From Bacilli bacterium (GTDB taxonomy: Bacteria; Bacillota_I; Bacilli_A; RF39; UBA660): 64,000 nt of DNA. A program made the translations under genes and the position numbers. Positions 1 to 9,440 of the stretch are shown here, piece by piece (the stretch's first letter is position 1; the number at the start of each line of letters is the position of its first letter). The notes beneath the pieces were generated by a model, which saw only the letters and a program-made list of their open reading frames with translations, had not been told where the DNA came from and did not search any database. The stretch is from positions 1 through 64,000 of the forward strand of contig JAQUWE010000006.1 of NCBI GenBank assembly GCA_028693035.1, read 5' to 3'.

Positions 1-40
1 AACTTCGCATTTGATTCTTAGTACCACTTGGTCTTCCCAT
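1..40 (-). CDS. Probable transposase (OrfA-like), N-terminus only
   Basis: Only the first 13 codons lie in the window; the gene runs off the left edge. The reverse strand reads MGRPSGTKNQMRS after a good ribosome site (AAGGAG, about 46-58). A start of the form MGRP-(K/S)-G-(S/T)-KN is common in helix-turn-helix OrfA proteins of IS3-type elements. The identification rests on this short match and should be taken as a guess; other HTH proteins can start the same way. Confidence 0.35.
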   Translation of the reverse strand, partial: MGRPSGTKNQMRS

Positions 41-74
41 TCCTAACATCTCCTTAATAAAATTTTAACACAGA

Positions 75-113
75 AAAAGTAGACTTAGTCTTTTTTTGAC
101 TTTGTCTACTTTT
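75..113. repeat. Inverted repeat upstream of the edge gene
   Basis: Two 16-bp arms (75-90 and 98-113) read AAAAGTAGACTTAGTC and its near-perfect reverse complement (two mismatches) around a T7 loop. It lies in the leader of the reverse-strand gene at the left edge. It could be a terminator, an insertion-sequence end or an operator; the sequence alone does not decide. Confidence 0.5.
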
Positions 114-224
114 ATCATATCACTTCAGTGAGTCCTTGTTTTCTTTTCTTTTTTAGTATAAAAAACTAACTATTTCTAGTTAGCGTTTATTACATACTCT
201 AAAAAATAGAGTTTACTATCAATA

Positions 225-298
225 TGGTGCCGCAACGGTGAATTGAACACCGATTAAAGCCTTACCATGGCCTCGTAATACCATTATACTATTGCGGC
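225..298 (-). tRNA. tRNA-Thr (GGU)
   Basis: Read on the reverse strand, the acceptor arms GCCGCAA and TTGCGGC pair fully and are followed by discriminator A and an encoded CCA. The anticodon stem AGGCC/GGCTT encloses loop ATGGTAA, giving anticodon GGT (codon ACC). The T arm is CGGTG-TTCAATT-CACCG. The gene stands alone between the edge element and ymfF. Confidence 0.93.
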
Positions 299-369
299 AT
301 ACATTTATTATAATATAAAAAAATCATATATGCAATGCATTTGTGATAAAATAGAAGAAGGAGGTAAAT

Positions 370-1632
370 ATGCATACAAAAAAAATAGATTCATTCACAA
401 CACTATACCAAACAGATAGATTTAAGACTGTTGTTGTTCATTTATATTATCCCTTTCCCTTAGAAGAAAAAGATCTAGTAGCCGCTACTATGTTACCGCA
501 ATTGCTGATGCAAACAAGTAGGGCATACCCAGAAGAAGACCTGCACCACAAAGAAGCACTTAAGCGTTCTATATTAAGTATGGGGTGCCGTAAACAAAGG
601 GCAGGAAAACAATTTTTTTATAAAGTATCTTTAGTATTACCAGATGCGGAAGCTTTAAAAGAAGACAATTTAGAAAGTGCTTTTTCCTTTTGTGTAGATA
701 CTATTTATAACCCAAATATAAAAGAAGAAGCTTTTATAGAAGAAGATTTCTTAAGAGAAAAAGAAAATCTAATTCTTGCTTTAGAAAACGAAAAAAAAGA
801 AATTGGAAGTTATAGCTATAATAAAGTAGTCAATCTTATCGATAGAGAAGGATTTTTAAAACAAAATCTTTTATTCAATCACCAAGAACTAGTAGACAAT
901 GTAACCGCTAAAGAAGTCTATACCTTCTATAAAAAAGTAATGGAGAATGTGCGTCCTTATGTATTTGTTTTAGGCAATGTAGAGGAAGAACATCTTCGTA
1001 GTATTTTAAATGAAAATTTAGATAATCGTTCTTTAAAACAAGGTGAAATCAATCAGCCTTATACAAGTTACCTGTCACAGAGTCCCAAAACCATTATAGA
1101 AGAAGAGACAGGGCCTTATCATCAATCTATTCTAGAGATGGTTTATAAAGTAAAAGACTTTAAGAAAGAAGATAATTATTTATTAAGAACCGTAGATGCT
1201 TTATTGTCTTCTATTTCCTCTATGATATTACACAAATTTTTAAGAGATAAGGAACAACTTGTTTATCAAACAGGGTCTTTTTGTAAAACCACACAAGGCA
1301 TTCTTTGGATCACCGCACTTCTTTATAAAGAAAACAAAGAGAAAGCTATAAAAAGTGTAAAAGAAGCCATGGAAAGTTTAAAAGATGAAACCTTTATAGA
1401 ACCCTTATTAAAAAATATTAAAGAAAAGGCAAGACTTTCTTTAATTAGAAAACAAGATAAAAAATTTGCTTTATTAGGCGGCGAAGAGGATGTTTGCTTT
1501 GGAATAGAGGATAGTTTAGAAAAACAGTATGAAATAGCCTCTCAAATTACAACCAAAGAGATAAAAGAATTTGTAGAAAGAATAGAATTAGATGTTGTCT
1601 ATTTCTTAGCAGGTGACAAAAATGAATCCTAA
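370..1632 (+). CDS. ymfF: M16-like inactive peptidase homologue, YmfF type
   Basis: A 420-residue protein of the M16 (insulinase-fold) family. It lacks the inverted zinc motif HxxEH, as expected for the YmfF-type partner, and overlaps a gene that does have the motif. In Bacillus the YmfF/YmfH pair is linked to 5-aminopentanol modification of elongation factor P; that role here is carried over from the family. The start follows AAGGAGG with good spacing. The last codons overlap the ATG of the next gene by 11 nt, so the two are probably translationally coupled and work as a heterodimer. Confidence 0.8.
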   Translation: MHTKKIDSFTTLYQTDRFKTVVVHLYYPFPLEEKDLVAATMLPQLLMQTSRAYPEEDLHHKEALKRSILSMGCRKQRAGKQFFYKVSLVLPDAEALKEDNLESAFSFCVDTIYNPNIKEEAFIEEDFLREKENLILALENEKKEIGSYSYNKVVNLIDREGFLKQNLLFNHQELVDNVTAKEVYTFYKKVMENVRPYVFVLGNVEEEHLRSILNENLDNRSLKQGEINQPYTSYLSQSPKTIIEEETGPYHQSILEMVYKVKDFKKEDNYLLRTVDALLSSISSMILHKFLRDKEQLVYQTGSFCKTTQGILWITALLYKENKEKAIKSVKEAMESLKDETFIEPLLKNIKEKARLSLIRKQDKKFALLGGEEDVCFGIEDSLEKQYEIASQITTKEIKEFVERIELDVVYFLAGDKNES

Positions 1633-2881
1633 AATAGAAACAATAAAATTAGAAAATGGACTAACCATTTGTTTATATAAAGACAACACAAAACATTCTA
1701 CCTATGCTTCTTTTATTACAAAGTTTGGGGGCATTGATAGTGCTTTCTCTTTAGACAAGGAAGAACATCATATTCCAGATGGTGTTGCCCATCTTTTAGA
1801 ACATCTTTTGATTGAAAAAAGTTCTTGTGGACACTTGCTACATACCTTCGGAGAAATGCAGTTATCTTGTAATGGTATTACATATCCGTATCACACCAGA
1901 TATTTTGTAGAAGGAGTAGAGCAAGTGGAAGAAGCCATTCAAATTCTAATAAAAGGAATTGGAGAAGCAACTTTTACAAAAGAAGACATAGAAGAAGTAA
2001 AACCTGCTATTTATGAAGAAATTAGAAGAGGCAATGACAACAAATGGAAACAACTTAGTGTTTTGGAAAATGAAGGTTTTTTTAAAAACATTCCTTACGC
2101 AAGTACTTTAGGAACCATCGGGGATGTAAAAAGTATTACCTATGAAATGTTACAAAATGTATATGAAGCCTTTTATAGACCAAGTAATCAAATCTTCGTA
2201 GTTGCAGGAAACTTTGATAGAGATAAAATTATAAAAGTACTAAAAACGGGTTTTGATAAAATTGCTTTATCTTCTAAAACTTTCCAAAAAATAGATTTAA
2301 AAGAACCAAAAGAAATAAACAAAAAAAATATAAAAAAGAAAATCCCTTTAGCGCAGCCTATTGGGTTTGTATGCTGTAAGATAGATACAGAGCCTTATAC
2401 ACCAAAAGAACAAGTTAAACTTACTTATTATTTAAGTTATTTCTTAGATATGTTATTTGGTGTAACTTCAAAATTTTATAAAGAAGCAATTAAAGAAAAA
2501 CTAATTACAGAAGAACCTTCTTTCGATGCTTTTAAAATAGATGCTTATTTTTGTATAGAAATAGGAAGCTATACAAAAGATGAAAAAGCTTTTATGAAAA
2601 AAGTAGAAGAAACAATCAAGAATCCTATTTTAGATGAAGAAATCTTTTTAATGAGAAAGAAAAATGATAAAGTAGAAATTGCCATTAGACCTGAATCGGT
2701 AGCCGCTACTATAGAACCGTATCTAGAGAATGTTTTATTATACGATTATGATGTTATAGATAAGGTAGAAGATATTGAAGCATTTACATTTGAAGATTTT
2801 TCTCATATGATGCAAAATATAGACTTTTCAAAAAGTATAAAGTGTAGTCTTATACCAGAAGGAAAAGAAAAAAATAAATAG
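1622..2881 (+). CDS. ymfH: M16 zinc peptidase, YmfH type
   Basis: M16 family zinc peptidase of about 419 residues. The inverted zinc motif HLLEH lies near residue 60 (in the GVAHLLEHLLIE stretch), and the downstream glutamate region EEVKPAIYEEIRRG supplies the third metal ligand. It is the catalytic partner of the preceding M16 homologue. The ATG at 1622 is preferred over an in-frame GTG at 1613 because AGGTGA sits at the right distance from 1622. A strong terminator follows at once, so ymfF-ymfH form a two-gene operon. Confidence 0.85.
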   Translation: MNPKIETIKLENGLTICLYKDNTKHSTYASFITKFGGIDSAFSLDKEEHHIPDGVAHLLEHLLIEKSSCGHLLHTFGEMQLSCNGITYPYHTRYFVEGVEQVEEAIQILIKGIGEATFTKEDIEEVKPAIYEEIRRGNDNKWKQLSVLENEGFFKNIPYASTLGTIGDVKSITYEMLQNVYEAFYRPSNQIFVVAGNFDRDKIIKVLKTGFDKIALSSKTFQKIDLKEPKEINKKNIKKKIPLAQPIGFVCCKIDTEPYTPKEQVKLTYYLSYFLDMLFGVTSKFYKEAIKEKLITEEPSFDAFKIDAYFCIEIGSYTKDEKAFMKKVEETIKNPILDEEIFLMRKKNDKVEIAIRPESVAATIEPYLENVLLYDYDVIDKVEDIEAFTFEDFSHMMQNIDFSKSIKCSLIPEGKEKNK

Positions 2882-2920
2882 AGAAGCTTTTAATAGAGAT
2901 ATTAAGGGTTTCTTTTTTTT
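2882..2920 (+). terminator. Terminator of ymfF-ymfH
   Basis: A 14-bp stem (arms 2882-2895 and 2900-2913, with G-U pairs) with GAGA loop, followed by a run of eight T. Confidence 0.85.
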
Positions 2921-2990
2921 ATAAAGAATAATAAAAAAGTAAAAGAAATAGTGTCATAACAAAAAAAATGTGATAAAATAAATATGTACT

Positions 2991-3061
2991 TGCCCCATAG
3001 CCAAGTGGTAAGGCATCGGACTCTGACTCCGTGAGCGCTAGTTCGAATCTAGTTGGGGCAG
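2991..3061 (+). tRNA. tRNA-Gln (CUG)
   Basis: Acceptor arms TGCCCCA and TGGGGCA pair fully. The anticodon loop CTCTGAC gives CTG (codon CAG). The T loop is TTCGAAT. After discriminator G only CC is present before the next tRNA begins two bases later, so the CCA end is not fully encoded and must be completed by tRNA nucleotidyltransferase. Confidence 0.93.
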
Positions 3062-3063
3062 CC

Positions 3064-3139
3064 GGCCCGTTGGTGAAATGGTTAACACATAGCCCTCTCA
3101 AGGCTACATTTATGGGTTCGAACCCCATACGGGTCACCA
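3064..3139 (+). tRNA. tRNA-Glu (CUC)
   Basis: Acceptor arms GGCCCGT/ACGGGTC; anticodon stem TAGCC/GGCTA with loop CTCTCAA gives CTC (codon GAG); T loop TTCGAAC; the CCA end is encoded. It lies two bases after tRNA-Gln, so both come from one transcript. A glutamyl-tRNA synthetase gene lies 1.3 kb downstream. Confidence 0.93.
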
Positions 3140-3190
3140 AATATGGAATAAGGATGCATATAAAAACTCCTTTACATAATATAGGTATTT

Positions 3191-3231
3191 AAAAATAGAT
3201 TGTTACTTTAGAAAAGAGGCAATCTATTTTT
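3191..3231 (+). terminator. Terminator of the tRNA-Gln/Glu transcript
   Basis: Arms AAATAGATTG and CAATCTATTT form a long stem followed by a short T run. Confidence 0.75.
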
Positions 3232-3306
3232 ATGTGGAAATATAAATGATATACTAGATTTTTTGTTTAACATGTACTATAATAGCAAAACAAAGGAGAC
3301 AGTAGT

Positions 3307-4317
3307 ATGATAATAGGGTTAGGAATAGGAGTAGCAGCTTCAATTGGTATAACATCTCTTGTTATAAGTAATAATATTATATCCATTTTATCCAATCAAA
3401 TAAGGGTATATAAATTGTCAAAATACAATGGGAAAATAATAAACAAACAACCTATGTTGCTTATGGACAATTGTTTAGAATTAAAAGGACAAATTAAGAA
3501 TCCAGAAATTGAAATTTTAGAACCAAATATAAAAAAGTTAGAAAATCATACAGGCATTCAAAATTTGTCAGGTGCTTATTACAATTTAAAAACTGCAAAA
3601 GTTACTAGAAAAATCAAACTACTTTCAAATGACATTATTGGTAACTATAATTCAAAAAACAACGAGATTAAATACTCTGTAAAATCAGCATTGGGTCATG
3701 AGTTTTTACATCTTGCTTCCTCTTTGTATGATTTTATTAAGAAAATTGAATATAGCGGTTTTCTTCAGCGAACAGAAAAGGGTAGTGTTGGGTATGGAAT
3801 CAATGAAGGATATACAGAACTATTGAATTCAAAAATTTATAACAAAGATGGAAAAATCAAATCATATAAAACACAGGCTAAAATAGCAAGAATATTGGAA
3901 TTCTTCTTTGATGATCCCAAAGATATGGAAGCCTTATATTTTAATTTTAACTTGCCAGGCCTTATTTATCAGTTAGAAACATACGCCAAAAGAGAAGAAG
4001 TTATAAAACTTATATTAGATGTTGATAGTATTCATTCTTTTTCAAGTTGTTATGGAAATCCAGTATCTATCTATTTATCTATAAAAACACAGATTAAGCT
4101 TTATAATTGGTTTTCTGCCCAAACTAAAGATCCTGTAAAATTAGAAGAACTTAGGAAATTGGTTTGTCAAAATAAAATGGCTTCTCTTGTTCTAAACGCA
4201 CAGGAACGCAAAAGATTAAAATTATATAAAAACAAACTATTTACTAAAAAACAGCAAGTCACAACTTTTGAAGAACCACAAGAAAATACAAATAAATCAC
4301 TTCTTTTAAAAAAATAA
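3307..4317 (+). CDS. Putative membrane-anchored zinc metallopeptidase
   Basis: A 336-residue protein that I cannot assign to a named family. An N-terminal hydrophobic segment (about residues 2-26) suggests a membrane anchor. A zinc-peptidase motif HExxH appears as GHEFLHLAS (about residues 134-142), followed some 30 residues later by GINEGYTELLN. An NE-x-x-TE pattern there would supply the third glutamate ligand, as in gluzincins. The rest is helical and lysine-rich. It follows AAAGGAG with good spacing and stands as a single gene between the tRNA pair and gltX. Substrate and cellular side of action are unknown; the peptidase call rests on the motif alone. Confidence 0.6.
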   Translation: MIIGLGIGVAASIGITSLVISNNIISILSNQIRVYKLSKYNGKIINKQPMLLMDNCLELKGQIKNPEIEILEPNIKKLENHTGIQNLSGAYYNLKTAKVTRKIKLLSNDIIGNYNSKNNEIKYSVKSALGHEFLHLASSLYDFIKKIEYSGFLQRTEKGSVGYGINEGYTELLNSKIYNKDGKIKSYKTQAKIARILEFFFDDPKDMEALYFNFNLPGLIYQLETYAKREEVIKLILDVDSIHSFSSCYGNPVSIYLSIKTQIKLYNWFSAQTKDPVKLEELRKLVCQNKMASLVLNAQERKRLKLYKNKLFTKKQQVTTFEEPQENTNKSLLLKK

Positions 4318-4378
4318 AAAACGACGATTAAAAGTCATTTTTTTTGGATTTAAAACAAATAAAAAGGCTTATTTTCAT

Positions 4379-4407
4379 TTGAGAATAGGGAGTATTCGTG
4401 GTATAAT
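4379..4407 (+). promoter_or_regulatory. Promoter of gltX
   Basis: -35 TTGAGA (4379-4384), 17-bp spacer, -10 TATAAT (4402-4407). It shows that upstream in-frame start codons cannot be used and that gltX begins at 4433. Confidence 0.75.
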
Positions 4408-4432
4408 GAAAAAAGCAGAGAGGGATGAACAC

Positions 4433-6085
4433 ATGAAAAATGAAGAAATTATAAAACGTATATTTAAAGAAGAAGTGAAACCAAGATCTTATTATGAAGA
4501 AAAATACCCTGAAAGAGATTTAAAAGAAGGTGCTAGAGTATCTAGATATGCACCAAGTCCAACAGGATTTATCCATATGGGCGCACTTTATGCTTCTTTT
4601 GTATCTAAAAAAATAGCAGAAGATACAAACGGTATTTTCTATCTTAGAATAGAAGATACAGATCAAAAAAGACAAGTAGAAAACGGAATAGAAGGAATTA
4701 TACAAGATTTAAATAACTTCAAAATTATATTTGACGAAGGTGTTATGTCTGGAAACCGTGAGAGTGGAAACTACGGACCTTATATTCAAAGTGAAAGAAG
4801 AGAAATTTATCATTCTTATATAAAAGACTTACTCGAAAATGGTAAAGCTTATGTTTCATTTGCGACACCAGAAGAACTAGATGAAATCAGAAGCCTACAA
4901 GAAAAAACCAAAGACCGTATTGGTTACTATGGTGCCTATGCAACAGATCGTAACTTATCAGAAGAAGAAGTAATAAGTCGTTTAGACAAAGGAGAACCTT
5001 TTGTCATTCGTTTAAAAAGTACCGGTGATTTTTTCAAAAAGTTTACATGTAATGATTTAGTAAAAGGAAAAGTAGAAATGCCAGAAAATGATATTGACCA
5101 TGTCATTATGAAAAAAGATGGACTTCCTACTTATCATTTTGCCCACATCATCGATGATCATTTAATGCATACCACGCATGTAGTCCGTGGAGATGAATGG
5201 TTTTCCTCTCTACCTATCCATCATGAATTATGGAAAACACTTGGTTTTAAAGAACCAAAATATGCACACATTTCTCCTTTGATGAAAGAAGAAGATGGTG
5301 TTAAAAGAAAACTATCAAAAAGAAAAGACCCAGAAGCAGCTGTAAGTTTCTACGAAGAAGAGGGAATTCCTCCAGAAGCCGTTATGCTATATTTAATGAC
5401 AATTGCCAATTCTAATTTTGAAGAATTTTTACTACAGAATAAAGGAAAAGGAATTGCGGATTTCACTTTTGATTTCAAGAAAATGAGTAAAAGTGGGGCA
5501 CTATTTGATTTAGAAAAACTAAACAACATTTCTAGAAACTATTTAAGCACTCTAAAAGCAACTGATATTTATGAAGCATTACTTACTTATACAGAAGGAC
5601 ATGATAAAGACTTTTATGCACTTATCCAAACCTATAAGGATGATACAATTGCAGTTTTAAATATCGAAAGAGAACAAAAGAAACCAAGAAAAGATTTCTA
5701 TGCTTATAGTGATATTAAAAATCAAATTTGGTATATGTATGATGAACTTTTTACACCAGAAACATATGAATTTGATAAAATCAATGATAAAGAAGAAATT
5801 GTATCTATGTTAGAAACCTATATAAATGAATACTACAATGAAGCAGATGATGAACAAACTTGGTTCTCAAGACTTAAAGATGTTGCAGAACATTTTGGAT
5901 ATGCAAGAGAAGTCAAAGAATATAAAAACAATCCAGAAAATTACAAAGGACATGTTGGAGACATTAGTATGGTACTAAGAGTCGCACTTACAAGCAAAGC
6001 TATGACTCCTAATTTATATGACATTGTTCAAATTCTTGGAAAAGATCGTATTTTAAAAAGAATAGAAATTTTAAAACAAAAATAA
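4433..6085 (+). CDS. gltX: Glutamate--tRNA ligase
   Basis: Class I aminoacyl-tRNA synthetase of 550 residues that charges tRNA-Glu. The HIGH-type signature is PSPTGFIHMG at about residues 41-50, and the KMSKS-type loop is KRKLSKRKD near residue 290. The protein is longer than the usual 480-residue bacterial form, with an insertion-rich C-terminal half, as in several Clostridia-like lineages. Start 4433 has an AGAGGGA site and lies behind a good promoter. No glutaminyl-tRNA synthetase gene is in the window, so this enzyme may also charge tRNA-Gln for the GatCAB route (inference). Confidence 0.93.
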   Translation: MKNEEIIKRIFKEEVKPRSYYEEKYPERDLKEGARVSRYAPSPTGFIHMGALYASFVSKKIAEDTNGIFYLRIEDTDQKRQVENGIEGIIQDLNNFKIIFDEGVMSGNRESGNYGPYIQSERREIYHSYIKDLLENGKAYVSFATPEELDEIRSLQEKTKDRIGYYGAYATDRNLSEEEVISRLDKGEPFVIRLKSTGDFFKKFTCNDLVKGKVEMPENDIDHVIMKKDGLPTYHFAHIIDDHLMHTTHVVRGDEWFSSLPIHHELWKTLGFKEPKYAHISPLMKEEDGVKRKLSKRKDPEAAVSFYEEEGIPPEAVMLYLMTIANSNFEEFLLQNKGKGIADFTFDFKKMSKSGALFDLEKLNNISRNYLSTLKATDIYEALLTYTEGHDKDFYALIQTYKDDTIAVLNIEREQKKPRKDFYAYSDIKNQIWYMYDELFTPETYEFDKINDKEEIVSMLETYINEYYNEADDEQTWFSRLKDVAEHFGYAREVKEYKNNPENYKGHVGDISMVLRVALTSKAMTPNLYDIVQILGKDRILKRIEILKQK

Positions 6086-6088
6086 AGG

Positions 6089-6118
6089 AAAAAACATTCT
6101 TGTAGGAGAATGTTTTTC
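6089..6118 (+). terminator. Terminator of gltX, shared with the reverse gene
   Basis: Arms AAAACATTCT and AGAATGTTTT around loop TGTAGG, with a T run on one side and an A run on the other, so it can end transcription from gltX and from the convergent gene. Confidence 0.75.
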
Positions 6119-6816
6119 TATGAAATGCTATATTGTTTAACCTTAACCATTTTTTTAATAACTGTATGAGGTTCTTTCTTTAATAAACAAGTTTGATGCA
6201 CATGATTGATAAAAAGAAAATAGGATCTGGTTATACGTTGCGCCATTGTAAGTAAATCCTTCTTGGTAATGCCATAAGCATTTAATAAAATAACCAAATC
6301 TTCTACATTCCAAGGAATGGATGATTCTTCATCTGTCATGATTAGTTTTTGAAATTCATAAACAGAATAAAAGGTTTTAGGATTCATAGAAAGTATTTTC
6401 CTCGCTTCAAATAATTGTTTCTCATTATTTTTAGTATGTGAACTTAAATAAGAAGTCGCAATTGTATTTGGATTAAAGTATTTTCTTTCTAATAAAGCAT
6501 TGTTATAATAATTAGAATTCTTCATATTTTCTATATCTACATAGGCAGCAGCTCTTGTTCTTGTAATAACCCTTGAAAATTTTGTCCAACTATAAAGCAG
6601 TTCTAAAGATGGATTATTAGCAATGGCTTCTTCTACTAACTTGTTTCTTTTCTCACTATTTTCTTTTTCACTTGTTTTGAGAAAATCACGCCATGTAAAA
6701 AAATCACTTGTTGTATAAATAGGACCCCAGTTTTTTACAATTTCTTTTTCTTTAAAAGAATCAAAATCAATTCTTGTTTGCATATATATGTTTTTAATAT
6801 TTATTTCGTTTTCCAT
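6118..6816 (-). CDS. Hypothetical protein
   Basis: A 232-residue soluble, probably mainly helical protein with no signal peptide or membrane segment. It has an excellent ribosome site (AAAGGAGG) before the ATG. No family is recognised. It contains several aromatic and Arg/Lys-rich stretches but no obvious catalytic motif. It is convergent with gltX, and its own upstream side is a 370-bp AT-rich region without genes. Confidence 0.6.
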   Translation of the reverse strand: MENEINIKNIYMQTRIDFDSFKEKEIVKNWGPIYTTSDFFTWRDFLKTSEKENSEKRNKLVEEAIANNPSLELLYSWTKFSRVITRTRAAAYVDIENMKNSNYYNNALLERKYFNPNTIATSYLSSHTKNNEKQLFEARKILSMNPKTFYSVYEFQKLIMTDEESSIPWNVEDLVILLNAYGITKKDLLTMAQRITRSYFLFINHVHQTCLLKKEPHTVIKKMVKVKQYSIS

Positions 6817-7203
6817 AATTTCCTCCTTTCTAAAGAGACTTTACTACAGTATGCATAAGCTTTTTAAATATGCATGAAAAGGGCAAATAAAAAATAAGAC
6901 ATAATGCTTATTTTAAACTACTGCATAACTGTGAAATGTTTGTTACTGCATTTTATTATAGTTAAAAGTTTGGTTATTAGTAAGGTAGTTAAGTTTTAAA
7001 TAGAAATTTTATTTTCACAGCACGGTTCCCATTATAAGGGATAACTTTGTTTTTTTTACAAAAACAGTTCGAATTCCTCTTTTTAATGTCTAAAGTAGTT
7101 CTTTTGTTAAAAATATTTTTGTAGTACATGTAAGAATGTAAGAAACAATCACTCTCCCTAGAAAAAAGGGTGAAAATGTGCTAAGATGGAAAAGGTGATA
7201 AAC
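6817..7203. other. Intergenic region between two divergent genes
   Basis: About 390 bp without a credible gene. It contains the ribosome site of the reverse gene at its left end, a small hairpin TTCCC-ATTATAA-GGGA near 7024, and a second hairpin CTCCCT-AGAAAA-AAGGGTGA close to recD2. The region must hold divergent promoters, but I could not place convincing -35/-10 pairs for both directions. Confidence 0.4.
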
Positions 7204-9420
7204 ATGAAAACAACTGTAAAAGGAATCTATCGACGTAGTATTTTTGTATCTGAAAAAGGATACCATATTGGTATTATGAAAGTCAAAGAGACAAATGATG
7301 AAGATTTACAAGATTTAATTGGCAGCAGTCTTACTTTTACAGGTTATTTTCATGAATTAGAAATAGATGACCTTTATGAATTTGAAGGAGAAATTGTAGA
7401 CCATCCTAAATACGGTTTCCAATATGAAGTAAGCCATTATGAAAGAGTAAAACCTACCGATAAAGAAGGGATTGTTTTGTTTTTATCAAGTGATTTATTC
7501 AAAGGTATTGGAGAAAAACAAGCTACCAAAATTGTAGATGTTTTAGGAAGTGATGCGATTGATAAAATTTTAAAAGATCCTAACTGCTTAAATAAAGTAA
7601 CAGGTCTTACAAAAAAGAAAAAAGAAGTGGTCTATGAAAGTCTTGTAAAACATGAAGAAAGCAGCGCTACCATTGTGTATTTAACAGATTTAGGTTTTTC
7701 CATGAGAGATGCTCTTTTGATTTATAATACGTATAAAGGGAATACCATTATGAAAATAGAACACAATATATATAGTCTTATTGAAGATATAGAAGAAATA
7801 TCATTTCCTAAAATAGATAAAATAGCACTCAAAATAGAAAGTCCAAAAGAAGCACCAGAAAGAATCAAAGCGTGTATTTTATATATGATGAAAGAACACA
7901 GTTTTAATACAGGAGATACCTATGCAAGCAAAGAAATTCTTTATACAAAAGTTACTTCCTATACCCATTTTTTCATAGAGGAAGAAGACTTTATACAATA
8001 TTTAAAAGAATTACAAATCGATTATAAAATTGTGATAGAAGAAGAAGCCTACTATTTATATGATGTTTATGAAGCAGAAAGAAAAATAGCGTACACTTTA
8101 TATAAACTATTACATAAAGAAAAAAAACAATATAAAAAAATGTCTACTTATATAGAAATGTTAGAAAAAGATTATTCGATTTTATATAATGATAAACAAA
8201 AGGAAGCCATTACAGAAGCTTTACAAAATAATGTTTTTGTTATTACAGGAGGTCCAGGAACCGGGAAGACAACCATCATTAAAGCCATTTTAGAAATTTA
8301 TGGAAAACTACATAAACTAGAAGGCGAAGCCCTTTTTAAAGAAGTTGCCTTATTAGCGCCCACTGGAAGAGCAAGTAAACGTATGAGTGAAAGCACTTTT
8401 TTTCCATCTTCTACCATCCACCGGTTTTTAAAATGGAATAAAGAAACAGGAGATTTCGCAATCAATGAAATGGATCCTTCTGACTGTAAACTTGTTATCG
8501 TCGATGAAGTCAGTATGATTGATACTGTTCTTTTCTATAATCTACTTATGGGATTTAGAGAAGACATTAAACTTGTTTTGGTAGGTGATTTTCATCAGTT
8601 ACCAAGTGTCGGACCTGGGCAAGTTTTAAAGGACCTAATCGAAAGTGATGTCATTCCAAAAACAGAATTAAATCTTTTATATAGACAAGATCAAAATTCA
8701 CATATCCCTCTTTTGGCGCAAGAGATAAAAGAAGGAGAACTTACGGATTTTAAAGAACCCAAAGAAGATTACCAATTTTTAGATTGTAGAGCTTCTACTT
8801 TGCCTGCAAACCTTAAAAAGATTTGTAAACAAATCATAGATAAAGGATATGACTATAAAAAATTACAGTTAATGGCACCCATGTACAAAGGACCTTGCGG
8901 AATTGATGCTTTAAATGCTGCTTTGCAAGAAGTATTCAACCCAAAAGAAGAGGACAAAGAACAAATTGAACTAGAAGGTGTTGTATTTAGAGAACACGAT
9001 AAAGTATTACAACTTGTCAATATGCCAGAAGAAAACATTTTTAATGGCGATATTGGTGTCATTTCCAAAATTATAAAAGCCAGTCATTCTCCAAGCAAAA
9101 AAAATGAAATCTACATTGATTTCGATGGCAACGAAGTTCTTTATTTTCCAAAAGATATGTATAAAATTAGACATGGTTTTATCATCAGTATTCATAAATC
9201 ACAAGGTAGTGAATTCGATTTTGTTATTTTACCAATGGTGCAATCTTACCACCGTATGCTATATAGAAAACTCATTTATACTGCAGTTACAAGAGCCAAA
9301 AAAAAATTAATTTTAATAGGAGAAGAAGAAGCTCTTATTTATAGTGTTTCCCATAATGCTGAATATATAAGAAAAACAAAATTTAAAGAAAAATTACAAA
9401 ATATTTGTATAAAATCTTAA
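7204..9420 (+). CDS. recD2: RecD2-type DNA helicase
   Basis: ATP-dependent 5'-3' superfamily 1B helicase of 738 residues, the stand-alone RecD2 found in bacteria without RecBC partners. The N-terminal part has an OB-like region and helix-hairpin-helix repeats (GIGEKQATKIV; VTGLTKKKK). The helicase core starts with Walker A GGPGTGKTT (about residues 349-357), then the DEVSMID Walker B, VGDFHQLPSVGPG, and a late SIHKSQGSEFD plus TAVTRAKK. The ATG at 7204 follows AGGTGA, which rules out the ATG 18 bases upstream. Role in repair and replication restart is from the family. Confidence 0.93.
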   Translation: MKTTVKGIYRRSIFVSEKGYHIGIMKVKETNDEDLQDLIGSSLTFTGYFHELEIDDLYEFEGEIVDHPKYGFQYEVSHYERVKPTDKEGIVLFLSSDLFKGIGEKQATKIVDVLGSDAIDKILKDPNCLNKVTGLTKKKKEVVYESLVKHEESSATIVYLTDLGFSMRDALLIYNTYKGNTIMKIEHNIYSLIEDIEEISFPKIDKIALKIESPKEAPERIKACILYMMKEHSFNTGDTYASKEILYTKVTSYTHFFIEEEDFIQYLKELQIDYKIVIEEEAYYLYDVYEAERKIAYTLYKLLHKEKKQYKKMSTYIEMLEKDYSILYNDKQKEAITEALQNNVFVITGGPGTGKTTIIKAILEIYGKLHKLEGEALFKEVALLAPTGRASKRMSESTFFPSSTIHRFLKWNKETGDFAINEMDPSDCKLVIVDEVSMIDTVLFYNLLMGFREDIKLVLVGDFHQLPSVGPGQVLKDLIESDVIPKTELNLLYRQDQNSHIPLLAQEIKEGELTDFKEPKEDYQFLDCRASTLPANLKKICKQIIDKGYDYKKLQLMAPMYKGPCGIDALNAALQEVFNPKEEDKEQIELEGVVFREHDKVLQLVNMPEENIFNGDIGVISKIIKASHSPSKKNEIYIDFDGNEVLYFPKDMYKIRHGFIISIHKSQGSEFDFVILPMVQSYHRMLYRKLIYTAVTRAKKKLILIGEEEALIYSVSHNAEYIRKTKFKEKLQNICIKS

Positions 9421-9440
9421 AATAGCTGCACACTACTAAT

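Noticed and set aside
2919-3140. Reverse-strand 73-aa open frame with MVTRMGFEPINVALRG-like start
   Set aside because: It is a read-through of the tRNA-Gln/tRNA-Glu pair on the wrong strand; such frames are a classic false gene.
6817-7203. A tRNA-like or riboswitch element before recD2
   Set aside because: Short hairpins and a TTCGAATTCC string are present, but no cloverleaf or known riboswitch core can be built.
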